A stretch of 33,407 bases of DNA, taken from Asterionellopsis glacialis. Taxonomy: Eukaryota; Bacillariophyta; Plagiogrammaphyceae; Rhaphoneidales; Asterionellopsidaceae. The notes beneath the pieces were generated by a model. It was not told the DNA's origin and ran no database searches. It was given only the letters and a program-made list of their open reading frames with translations. A program made the translations under genes and the position numbers. Positions 8,866 to 17,758 of this stretch are shown one piece after another. The stretch lies in the NCBI GenBank assembly GCA_014885115.2, contig WKLE02001284.1, positions 1 through 33,407 on the forward strand, given 5' to 3'. The first letter of the stretch is position 1. Each line of letters starts with the position of its first letter.

Positions 8866-9849
8866 TTACCAAGGAATTCGGAGTCCGTCTTCACAGTTGA
8901 TGAATTGGCCAGTTGTGTCCATATTACTTTTGATAACTTCGTAAAGAACACGCTTGGCACCTTCACTGGGTTCAACAGCACCTTCAATATCCCAAATTTC
9001 CTTATATTTGGCAGTCATCTCGGTACGGTTGAAACCAGGGTGCAACATAATTACTGAATATCCCTTGGAACGAACTTCCTCAGCCAAAAGTTTACCAGCC
9101 ATATTACAAGCAGCACGGGACATGTGGTGTCCATAATCTCCACCCTCATCAGCATTTTGAGTACTACGCCATTCTACAGATCCCGCCTGGGAAGAAATGA
9201 TGACAAGCTTGGCACCATCGGCCAAAACACCGTTGTTGACACAGGCATTATTGACACGAAGTGGTCCAAGCGCACAGATATCAATTTGCTTCATCTGTTC
9301 TTCGAAGTTAAGAGAGTTATCCGACACCTTTTCGCAAGGTCCGTAAAAGTATCCGGCATTGTTAATGACAACATCTAAGGCTCCACCGTCTGACTTGATA
9401 GCTTTGATTGCCTTATTAACTGCCTCCTCATCGGTAACATCGACACCAGAATAAACATTGAATTTGCCAACGAGCATTTCGAGTTCGCGAGAAGAGCTGC
9501 GGCACAAAACAAGAGCGGTTGCTCCAATAGCAACCAACTCCTTTGTGATTTCAAGACCAAGACCACGGTTACCTCCAGTGACAAGAACACGCTTTCCAGA
9601 CAGATCGCCACCATCGTATACGCTAGCAATATCTAAGTAACGCTCGTTTTTCTCTTCCTTGGCCTTGGCAAAACGTTTTACCTGATCAGCCAGGGAGTAA
9701 GTTCCTCCACGGGTCTCGTCAAACTCTTCAGCCATCTTAACTTGTGTACTAAGTCTGTTGAAAGTAGTGAAACTTTGATGGGGAGCAACCCAAGCTTGCG
9801 TAGTTGCGAAAGCGAGCGCTAAAAGAAGAAGGTTACGTCCTAAAACCAT
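8866..9849 (-). CDS. Plastid-targeted short-chain dehydrogenase/reductase with altered active-site motif
   Basis: 327 aa from the first true ATG; the open frame extends four codons further to a TTG. The leader [23 protein letters not shown] is a signal peptide followed by an aromatic at +1, the diatom ASAFAP-type plastid signal. A Rossmann SDR domain follows: [16 protein letters not shown] (TGxxxGxG at residues 91-98), an acidic [11 protein letters not shown] (163-166), IISSQAGS (catalytic Ser ~220) and [10 protein letters not shown]. In the C-factor/Sniffer-like SDRs it most resembles, the active site reads YRMSK. Here it reads HHMSR (241-245), with a Tyr three residues earlier (Y239), so the catalytic Tyr and Lys both appear replaced unless Y239 takes over. 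Substrate unknown; NAD(P)H-dependent reduction or a non-enzymatic NAD(P)-binding role are both possible. It shares a divergent promoter with the ferredoxin gene. Confidence 0.88.
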   Translation of the reverse strand: MVLGRNLLLLALAFATTQAWVAPHQSFTTFNRLSTQVKMAEEFDETRGGTYSLADQVKRFAKAKEEKNERYLDIASVYDGGDLSGKRVLVTGGNRGLGLEITKELVAIGATALVLCRSSSRELEMLVGKFNVYSGVDVTDEEAVNKAIKAIKSDGGALDVVINNAGYFYGPCEKVSDNSLNFEEQMKQIDICALGPLRVNNACVNNGVLADGAKLVIISSQAGSVEWRSTQNADEGGDYGHHMSRAACNMAGKLLAEEVRSKGYSVIMLHPGFNRTEMTAKYKEIWDIEGAVEPSEGAKRVLYEVIKSNMDTTGQFINCEDGLRIPW

Positions 9850-10454
9850 CGCGGTTTCCAAGACCCACTGTGTGTGAATAAAAAGTGACTTGAGGATGTA
9901 CAGGTACGCTTGGAGGCTCTCGCTCCTGGCTGTGCTTCAGTTTCGCGGTCTGTTGCCATCAAAAGATATGGTATCCAGGGGCAGGGTGAACGCAGTATGG
10001 GAATGATTTCTGACGTACTCGGCTGACTGACTCCGACGACTCAATGCGACAATCTACACGTACTCTACTCATACACATTCCAGATTCCTTATTAACCCTA
10101 GCCTTAATCAGAAAATTATGTAATGTCCTTCTTGTTGAGATTCCGTACAATCGAACGTACCGTATTTTCTTTTAGGTCCTATTTGGAATCGAAGATAGGT
10201 ACCTGTACCTGTACAGGTACCAGGTACGGTACGGTAGTAATGGTCCTACAGGTAGTCGGTACGAGTACCTGGTACACGTCATTCAATGGTGCCATTCATT
10301 GTTGCCATCATCTGTTTCTTCTCGGAAAACTACACTCTCGCCTTTTCTTCCCTCTTCTTTCTGTTTTCCTCCTTCAGACAACAAGCACAAACAGTTAGAC
10401 TGAGTCCTCGAATAGATTGCCAGACCTACGAGAAGTTGGAAATATTGAATCATT
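9850..10454. promoter_or_regulatory. Divergent promoter between the plastid SDR and ferredoxin genes
   Basis: The SDR gene runs left and the ferredoxin gene runs right from this 605-bp gap, so it must hold both promoters. Both products carry plastid leaders, so co-regulation is plausible but not shown. No RNA gene or credible open frame is visible. Confidence 0.6.
10175..10280. repeat. GGTAC/CAGGTAC palindromic word cluster
   Basis: Dense overlapping short palindromes: ACCTGTACCTGTACAGGTAC, then CAGGTACGGTACGG, then TCCTACAGGTAG and GAGTACCTGGTACACG. It sits 175-280 bp upstream of the ferredoxin ATG and 325-430 bp upstream of the SDR ATG. Similar clusters occur upstream of other genes in the window. 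Confidence 0.7.
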
Positions 10455-10922
10455 ATGAACGCAAAAACAAACGCAATTATCACTCTTTGCCTTTTTAGCA
10501 CTGTCCATGGATTTTCCATGGGGAACAATAACCATGGCAGAAGTCCATCGTTTCTTCGAGCTTTCGAAGGGACTGTAGTAGTATGCACAGGTGGGTAGCA
10601 ATTATGCATTACGGCACTTGCTATGCGTTTCGAGTTGTTCGAAATCGTGAATCACCTCATAATTTTGCTTCGATGCATCTTTCTGTTTTAATTAGGGCCA
10701 ACATGCTCAAGGACCGGAGGGAAAGGAGCTTTGAAATTCTTTGAGGAGTTGGCACCTGAAAGTACTACAGTTGAAACTATGAAATGTGTTTCGGAATGTG
10801 CCGAGTGTGGTTTGGGTCCGAACGTGGAACTGAGAAAGAAAGGAGATGATGGACCGTTCTATCCTATCAAAAATAGAGTGAAGTCTGAAGAAGATGTTAA
10901 GAAAATTCTTGAAATTGAGTAG
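10455..10922 (+). CDS. Plastid thioredoxin-like [2Fe-2S] ferredoxin, two exons
   Basis: Exons 10455-10590 and 10696-10922 join across a 105-bp GT-AG intron (donor ACAG|GTGGGT, acceptor TTAATTAG|GG) to give 120 aa. The leader [22 protein letters not shown] is a short signal peptide with Phe at +1, as in diatom plastid precursors. The mature part is a thioredoxin-like ferredoxin: [12 protein letters not shown] (Cys44, Cys49) and [15 protein letters not shown] (Cys76, Cys80, with Cys83 extra). This gives the C-x4-C / C-x3-C ligand pattern of NuoE-like and other thioredoxin-fold ferredoxins. The join restores the TGPTC motif, which supports the intron. Likely role: electron transfer or redox regulation in the plastid stroma; its partner is unknown. 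The two exons are each too short to stand out alone. It is divergent from the SDR gene and convergent with the TRM13-like gene. Confidence 0.83.
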
Positions 10923-11120
10923 AGTATCTTGCGCGCTTGTATAGTTAGACAGTAGTGCCGAAAGCATTGTCTTGTGTCGAGCTTTGGTCTGAAGAAGTAA
11001 GTTTTCTACTAAACCAGTCAGATCGTGTACTCGAACAGCAGTCAGGAGGACTTTAAATCTTAAATATAATGTGTCATTAGAAGAATAGCAAAAGAATCTA
11101 AACTTGATTTACAGTTACAA

Positions 11121-11131
11121 CCCCCCCCCCC
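11121..11131 (+). repeat. Poly-C tract, 11 bases
   Basis: Eleven consecutive C in the 248-bp gap between the convergent ferredoxin and TRM13-like genes. A likely slippage site, and a possible assembly error point; no function is implied. Confidence 0.8.
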
Positions 11132-11170
11132 TTCCTACCAATGAATGTCACGAAGTACATGGACTAAACG

Positions 11171-12486
11171 CTATCTCTTCTTCCTAGCAATTATTGCAAG
11201 ATTATCTCCTGTAATTGACTCGTCGCAATAGCGCACAAGATAAGCATCGAATCCATGGTCTTGAAGGTAGCGGATCCGTCCCTCTTCTAGCAGACGCCGG
11301 GCCTGTCGACCAAGTTGACTTGCTCTGGCAAAGCCGAGTAATTCAAGTATGGTCGACTTTTTGTATTCCCAATCACGCAGTTCTGCTGCTTTGGCCATTG
11401 ATATGAGTTTACTAAAAGTAGTGAAATCGTTATCTTGGACACCTCCCCGTAGTCCTATATGCGTTTGGCAGAATCCAATGGACTCAAGGTAACTAATGTT
11501 ACAGTATTGGTCTTTCCGTAGTTTCTGGTGGCAGCAAGGAGCGAAGCAGCAGGCGCCCACAAAATTATCAAGAGGCTCTTTGCAAAGAGCTATAATAGAT
11601 CCATCTGTCGCTCCTCCGCAAAGGTGTTTGGTAATGGCAACAGTTCCACCATTTCTTGATGCGCGAAGTGGGCCCAGAGTTTTGGCTGCAAGGTATCGAA
11701 CATCAGCTATCACTCGGGTATATGGCATATCGCTTTCTTTCACAGAAACAGGGTCGTAGAACTGATCACCCGTTTTGTGAGACTTTTTTTTGGGTCGGCG
11801 ACTATCTAATGCAACGACAGAAACTTTGCGATCAAGTGCTTCATACACTGCACGAGTAAAGAGTGCCTTTCCTGCACCTATATCTAACACTAGAGGTGTT
11901 ACCCCGTTTTGTCGCACATCCGCCACAAGATTGCATACACAGTCCATCAATGATTCTATTTGTAAACGATTGGAAGTCTTCTTTTGATAAGTGTCGGGCC
12001 CATTGGCAAGGATTTGATCCAGCAGTTCTGAGCCACCTGGGAGAACTTTCGTTGCATCAACTGGGGTTGGAAGTCTCTTATATGCTCTATCCAATTTCCA
12101 TGCAAAATGATATATTGCCATATGTTTGTAAAATGTTCTTACCCAAGCCCATCTGTGAATCATGAAAGGCGACGAGTGAACATCATTTATCAAACACGAA
12201 TCATCAAGAATTAAAGAAAAAGTCGAAACACGATTTTAACCACGACGATGATCAGGATATATGAATTTTGTGGCAAAAATTCTCCTGCAGGAACAGCTGA
12301 GTGAACAAAAGTGTATACAACACATGCGTACCTGTGAGTTCGAACAATCGCCCATCTATTCTGACGGATTTGCATGAGACCAACCATTAATAGCAACGTC
12401 GTTCCTATGGCAGATGCTTTTGACATCGTTTTTGCCGCAATTAGTGACAACAAGCAGAATCCAACTGCAGCGGTCCTTACGAACAT
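11171..12486 (-). CDS. TRM13: TRM13-type tRNA 2'-O-methyltransferase with hydrophobic leader, two exons
   Basis: The catalytic domain resembles TRM13 (TRMT13), which methylates the 2'-OH of tRNA position 4 using SAM: LVLDIGAGKALFT (SAM loop), AITKHLCGGATDGSI (the KHLCG-ATD signature) and FAPCCHQKL (the CCH motif). The exon holding it has no upstream ATG except one 10 nt before the splice acceptor I propose. An upstream exon fits well: 12332-12486, donor CACAG|GTACGC, acceptor TTCACAG at 12153, a 179-bp intron and phase-2 join, giving 378 aa that starts MFVRTAAVGFCLLSLIAA. The KHLCGGATD motif is then at 227-235 and CCH at 258-260. TRM13 proteins normally begin with CCCH and CHHC zinc fingers. 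These are absent, and a hydrophobic leader with one or two possible membrane helices takes their place. An organellar or membrane-associated relative is one reading; a soluble form starting at 12163 is the alternative. Confidence 0.75.
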
Positions 12487-12660
12487 GGTAACATGATGGT
12501 TTCCAATTTGTATCAATATAGAAATGGCTGGTTCTCTCTGCGTTTGTCATATGTTCTTCCACAGTTTTTTTTAGCAATTTATGGCCCTCTTTTCATCTTA
12601 TCGTGTATTTTATGATTCCGATTAAAGTTGGTGTTAAAATCACCACTCTATCTTGTCTCT

Positions 12661-12951
12661 TGCTATGTACCAGTACGAGCTACGAGAGGTTCTTCGTACC
12701 TCTGGGTACTAAAGTTAATTTACCAGTCGTCCCCAGTGCGACATACTAACTATTAAAAATACCTGTACCTGGTACCTGGTACACAAGTCCAGAAATAGGA
12801 GTACCTGGTACTTGGTAGCTAGATCCAGCACGTTCTAGCCTCAATCATAGTGGAAGGAACAGCTTTGGGCTCTGTCTGGGTCCTACCTACCGCCGGTAGG
12901 GGTCCTAAGATCCTACCTGGTAGAGGTCCTCTACTACTACCTGTAGGACCC
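12661..12951. repeat. Palindromic word cluster upstream of the TRM13-like gene
   Basis: Three bursts of short self-complementary words: GTACCAGTACGAG with CGTACC (12667-12710), ACCTGTACCTGGTACCTGGT and relatives (12761-12815), and CCTACCGCCGGTAGG, GGTCCTAAGATCCTACC and GAGGTCCTCTACTACTACC (12879-12951). They lie 175-465 bp upstream of the proposed start codon. Confidence 0.65.
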
Positions 12952-13592
12952 TAATTAGTGTGGGATAATACTAAATAATATCATAGAACTGACATTACCA
13001 GGAACCAGTTAAATTGTTCCATTTATCATAAATTCATATGAAGAATCGGATGCACCAAAATAATACGTCTAAATACTGTACCTGAGCAACTTTATATTTC
13101 ATTTGTGGTACAGTAAACTGTACTTTTCCTTTCATCATGCTTTTGTTTGCTCATTCCTTTATATATTGATGTTCACTACGTTCAACGTCTACAAGTAAGA
13201 ACCTCTTTTGGGAAATAGTGATACTAATTTCTGATATGTATCACTGGAGTGACACCGGTGGTTTCACGAACCGTCTTGTATCCTTCAACGACACTGAGAA
13301 AACATTACAAGGACCAGAGAGGATGTGTACATAAGATAAATAATAACGAATACAATCTTTTTGGTTGCAAGCAACTGAGCACGTTTTTTCTTTGTATCGC
13401 GCTTGCTTTCACCTTTGTTTTCACCATTCCTGATTAGTCCTAGTCCTAGTTATAAACATGAATCTATTTTAAAATACTCTTAATATATTATTGAATCTCT
13501 GAAACTAATCCCAATTAAAACCCTCCACCTGACACAACTTTATGTGTGCAAAAACTCCTGGTACTCCCCCTTGATAAACATTGAGATGTCCC
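12952..13592. other. Intergenic region without recognisable gene
   Basis: AT-rich 3' flank of the TALE homeodomain gene. A 62-codon open frame at 13249-13437 lacks coding character. A small tandem TAGTCC repeat occurs around 13434-13449. Nothing else seen. Confidence 0.5.
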
Positions 13593-15370
13593 TTATTGGA
13601 GCTTCTTAATTTTTCCTGACTTGCTGATTTTTCGCAGTGCAATTTCTCCTTTTCGCTGTTTGTATAGCAACGTGTGGTAACCAAGCGCGGTATCTCCAAC
13701 CCATGTCAAAGCTACAAGCAAGGACGCCCTAGTTGGATTTGGACCAAAGTACTCAGGAAATAATAAAATAAGGACACTTAGATGTAAAGCACAAAATGTA
13801 TCTATCCACAGGACATGGGATAGTGGTGAAAGTGGCGTCCATGGCAGTTGTAAATATTTCGATTCTGGGCCCCAGTCTGTCAATGCAGTACAGAGAGTAT
13901 GGAATGCAACAATACAAAGCGTATAGCAGATACCGTAGAAACTGTATCCGAGGCAAGTGCCCATGGCAGGAAGAACGCCAACCCCAAAATACTCCATAAC
14001 AACTTGCACTTGTTCGCCGAGGACTGGCATCCATATAGGAGTAGGTACTTGAGGCAGTCCTTCACTATCCAATGCGTATATCCCTCCTGCAAGTCTTCTT
14101 CTCTTGTTTGCTTGTGTTTCAGGAACAAGATCGCCATTAAGCATGTCTTCAATAGTGGATTCGTCTCTAATCCAACGGAGTACCTGTTGAAAGTCTTCAT
14201 CCTCTTGTTTATTTTGCTTATTGGAAGCAAGTGCAGGAGTGGTAAGAGAACCAACAGGCTCGAAAACTTCCTCAGATATTTGAGACAAAATTAGAATACT
14301 GGGGTACCCATCAGGTTGGAATCTCGGAGAGAGAAGAAATGCTTCTTCTTCGCTATCACTCGAGGATTCAAAACGAGTCTTGGGCGACTTCAAGGCAATC
14401 TCCACCGTTGACGCTACCGCTTTGAATGTATCTGGTTTTAGTGATGATGAACCTTGAGCATGCCTTACACCGACCAGGCAAATTCGACATCTATTTTTTG
14501 ATCCTCGTAACTTTTGAGGGACAACGAAGTAAAACATGCCCCCGTCACCAGCCTCGACAGCTTTGGCCAAGTCAACATCGCTTACCTGTCCATTGCTACT
14601 TGAAACCTTCACAAATGCAACAAAGGTACTCCATTCGTAACCATTCGAAGGGGGTGAAAGCCTTGGTGGTGGCTCTGAGCACAAAATGATCGTGCCATCA
14701 CTTCCAAGCCCCATTTTGGACATGGTGGCGCTGTCCGGAGTGAAGGAAACAATTTCTGGAAGAACCTGCTCATTGTCTGAAGAATCACTATTTGACGCGG
14801 AGGCCGCAGTCAATGGAGAGGAAGCGCTAGAATACTGAGATGTTAAAGAAAAAAAATAGGTTAAAAACTATTGAATTAGGAAACAGCCATAGAAGATTGA
14901 AAACCCAAATCTGTTCCATCCCATATCCACATAACCATGGATAAAGTAATACTTACCTGCGTTGGCGGAGAAGCTTGAACTTGAGGTGGGCTTGGATAAG
15001 CCGCAATGGGGACATTTGAGTTGACGGGGGGTGCCGAAGATGGTGAAGGGGCTGGTAAGATAGGAACAAGGCGACTATGAGCACCAGCACCTCCATTCTG
15101 AGCTTCTTCCAGTTGTTTCTTCAACATTGGTTTCCAAATGCGTCTCCGCGCGTTAATAAACCAATTTTTAAGTTGCTTTTTATCTATCCCAGTCTTTGTA
15201 ATAAGTATTGCTTGATCCTCTGGAGAAGGGTAAGGGTTGTCAAAATGTTCGGGTGAGAGAAGCCATTCTCGCAAAATTGCGACTGCTTCGGCAGGAAGTT
15301 CACGGCGTTTCGCCGTATCCTTCGCGGTTTCCTTGCCATTGGTACTATTGGAGGATTCTGTCTCTGACAT
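13593..15370 (-). CDS. TALE homeodomain protein with C-terminal multi-pass membrane region, two exons
   Basis: Exons 14957-15370 and 13593-14834 join in phase 0 across a 122-bp intron (donor ACGCAG|GTAAGT, a long pyrimidine tract, acceptor TCTCAG|TAT) to give 551 aa. The long frame of exon 2 has no ATG near its start, so it is not a separate gene as it stands. Residues ~19-82 are a TALE homeodomain: the three-residue loop insertion PYP (46-48) and recognition helix KNWFINARRRIWKP. A Pro/Ser-rich linker follows. Residues ~163-262 are beta-rich and could be an IPT/E-set-like fold (weak). There is an acidic Ser patch (~294-302), a basic NKRRRL (~381-386), then hydrophobic segments at about 421-456, 479-497 and 508-529 and a basic tail. 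Homeodomains bind DNA in the nucleus, so the membrane part suggests a tethered transcription factor released by proteolysis; that is inference. The start is the first ATG; the upstream frame opens with GTG. Confidence 0.82.
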
Positions 15371-15496
15371 GATGTTTTGTGCTGTAATGAGCTGCTCAAG
15401 TGAGTTGCAGCAAACAAGTATTAATATCTGTTCGACTGTATTGTTCTTCAAACTTGTCCTGTTATAAGAGAAGATAGGAGGACTATGCACTTTTGA

Positions 15497-15610
15497 GACC
15501 TCTCTCTCTCTAGAGGACCTAAGGTCCTATAGAGACTACTACTAGAGGTACAGTAGGACCTACTAGAGGACTACCGGTAGGACATCCCTTTAGAGAGAGG
15601 ACTACCTGGT
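15497..15610. repeat. Dense palindromic word cluster upstream of the TALE gene
   Basis: Contains CTCTCTCTCTAGAGG, the near-perfect inverted repeat AGGACCTAAGGTCCT (15514-15528), AGTAGGACCTACTAGAGGAC, ACTACCGGTAGGAC and TTTAGAGAGAGGACTACC. It starts 127 bp upstream of the TALE start codon and ends exactly where a possible small plus-strand gene begins (ATG at 15611), so it may be a divergent promoter. Confidence 0.7.
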
Positions 15611-16039
15611 ATGTATGATATAAAAACTCCAGGTGCAGGTACGACAGCATGGGCATCACCGGAAAAAAAGATAAGTCCTGATCCTCAGATCCCTGGATGC
15701 GAGATTCTGCGGGAGCTGCCCATCGTGGGAAATGAGCTTTGCCAGTTTTCTTGTTCAAATGGAATTTTCCCGTTCATTTTTAACCGGGGATTTTGTTACT
15801 GCAAGAGACGTACATTTGAAGGCACTTCTCTTAGAAATGATTTATTTACTGGGAATTTTGGGAGTGTTGTCACCTGTGGTGATTTTGCAAAAATGGGAGA
15901 GGAGTGTCGAGGTGGACTTCACAATCGAAGAAGACGAGGAGTGCTACTTGTCCAAATTTTCTCCGACAAAAATGATGAAATGCAAATCAACGGCAAACCA
16001 TGGTCACCACGTCAACACTATTTTATTTATAAGATTTAG
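15611..16039 (+). CDS. Possible small Cys-containing hypothetical protein
   Basis: 142 codons from ATG to stop, directly after a palindromic cluster of the kind found upstream of real genes. Base composition is clearly richer in G and C than the AT-rich DNA that follows, which hints at coding. The product has eight Cys (e.g. GCEIL, LCQFSC, GFCYCKRR) and a basic NRRRRG stretch, with no domain I recognise. A second plus-strand frame (15732-16049, also from ATG, with a hydrophobic LLLEMIYLLGILGVL) is open over the same DNA, so which frame is used, or whether an intron links them, is unresolved. It could also be non-coding. Confidence 0.3.
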   Translation: MYDIKTPGAGTTAWASPEKKISPDPQIPGCEILRELPIVGNELCQFSCSNGIFPFIFNRGFCYCKRRTFEGTSLRNDLFTGNFGSVVTCGDFAKMGEECRGGLHNRRRRGVLLVQIFSDKNDEMQINGKPWSPRQHYFIYKI

Positions 16040-17564
16040 ATTAGCTTAACTTGAAAAACTAGATATAATAGTATAATTTAAAAGATTATATTTAATATGG
16101 TGTCTTGGAATGAAAGTCTATTAGGGTTGATGGTTGTCCTCTGTAGCAGCATAAAAAGTTGAAAATATAGTTTTCTTTGTTCACGTTGTCACCAATATCT
16201 TTTTTTAATTGATGAATTGATCCACTATAAGCTACAATCAGCTAAATAATGTCATAATCAAAAACTATTATTGTCTTTTGCATCCTGTACTTAATGTAAG
16301 TTGGAGTTGATTGTTGTCATAATGAGCAGACAAAATGCATGAAGTGATTATTCGTTTCAATGCAAATAAAGCAATTTAATTTCTTCTGTTATGCCATTAT
16401 CTGGCTTCTAGTACTTTAGATTCTGTTAATGGATATTACTCTTTGAATTGTTATGGAGTGAGATACCCTGAAGTGACGTTCTTGTAGGTTGATTGTTGTC
16501 AAAGAATTCTTGATTTGTCTTATAGAGTATATTTTTTACTAATTTTTCTGTTTCCAATATCCACTTTTTATTTCTCCTAATTCATCTAATGGTACCACCT
16601 GTGCATCATTCCAACATTTTATTGAAAAATATGAATGTTAGTGAACATCAAAACTAAATAATGCCATTCAAATGAACACACCAAAAGTAACACCACAACA
16701 GAGATAAAATGACTTTCAACAAGTGCGTACAAAAATAGATGAAACATTTTTTTGTGCATTATTGGATATCAACAATTCACCAGATGCTTTAATCATACAA
16801 AAAACAAATAATAGTAAGAGCAGAGTACAAAAGAACTTACCATTATGCTGTTCTCATGTGTTGTTCTGCCATTGTTGACAGGGTGCACCAGTGCATGCTT
16901 TTAGCATGTACTGTACGATTGTTTGTGAGGGACACAAATGATGCAACACCACCACCAAGAGGAGACTAGATTCTAAAAGAAGGACAACAATAAACCTCAA
17001 AGACATTAGGAATTGTGTTTGATTGTTGTTTTTAGGTACAAGACCATCATCGTAAAAAAAACTTGCATACCCAATTCCTGATGGAATGCCTATTTTTGCT
17101 CTTTTGTTTAAAAAAAGACAATCAACCAACAACAACATGGCTTTTAATCCATATTGATCCTATGGAACTTGAATAAAAGGAAACCATTGTCAACAATGAT
17201 AACAAGACACAAACATGGTGTCGAGTCTGTTTCTCTTCTTGCGATACCAAGGCACAGGGCAAGAGGAGATAGTCCAACTTCGGGAGCTCGTAACTTTTTC
17301 GTCTTGTGAGACTGACCCGCAATGTGATATACCATTAGAAGCCTCGTTGAATCCTCTCTCTGTAGTATTTAGTCAGAATCGGGATAAAAACGTTATTTCA
17401 AAAGATATATGATGGGATAAAAAAGTTGGTACCAAATCGGGAAAAATGGCGGTCTCCCCTGTACGTAGAAATCGTTACTTATGCTACTCATCCCCCGCAT
17501 TGCTGAGTCTTTCCGTGATTTTCACCCCATGGACAGGTAATAGGCGTTGAAAATCACTTCTCAT
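16040..17564. other. Long AT-rich intergenic region
   Basis: About 1.5 kb of very AT-rich DNA without a supportable gene. The word GTTGATKGTTGTC occurs at 16126-16138, 16306-16318 and 16488-16500, at near-equal 180 and 182 bp spacing; related TGATTGTTGT and its complement recur near 17020 and 17120. A 94-codon minus frame (16854-17138) lacks coding character. It may hold upstream regulatory DNA for the CASP gene or an untranslated RNA. Confidence 0.4.
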
Positions 17565-17695
17565 ATTCCTAGGGAGTGTAGGACCTACTTAGAGGCCCAT
17601 AAAGCACATTATTTTCAGAAGCCCATCCAGAGTGAGGGGTCTCTACCGGTAGGTAGGACTCGGACCTATTAAAATACCTAGAGTCCTACATAAAA
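17565..17695. repeat. Palindromic word cluster upstream of the CASP gene
   Basis: TTCCTAGGGAGTGTAGGACC and ACTTAGAGGCCC, then after a gap GGGTCTCTACCGGTAGGTAG, GACTCGGACC and TACCTAGAGTCCTAC. These lie 65-195 bp upstream of the CASP start codon and use the same TACCGGTA and AGGACCT words as other upstream clusters. Confidence 0.65.
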
Positions 17696-17758
17696 AAGAC
17701 GACTGCATCTGAACTCTTCGACAGCACAACATTGAGATAAAGATTTACTACTTCCACG

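Noticed and set aside
13593..14813. Treating the membrane part as a separate gene from the homeodomain
   Set aside because: Its long frame starts at TTG with the first ATG 30 codons in, and strong in-phase splice signals join it to the homeodomain exon.
15371..15490. Longer N terminus for the TALE homeodomain protein
   Set aside because: The upstream 40 codons open with GTG and look like 5' untranslated sequence; the first ATG is at 15370.
16854..17138. 94-codon minus frame in the AT-rich gap
   Set aside because: The translation is low-complexity Leu/Val with no homology I recognise, and composition matches the surrounding non-coding DNA.
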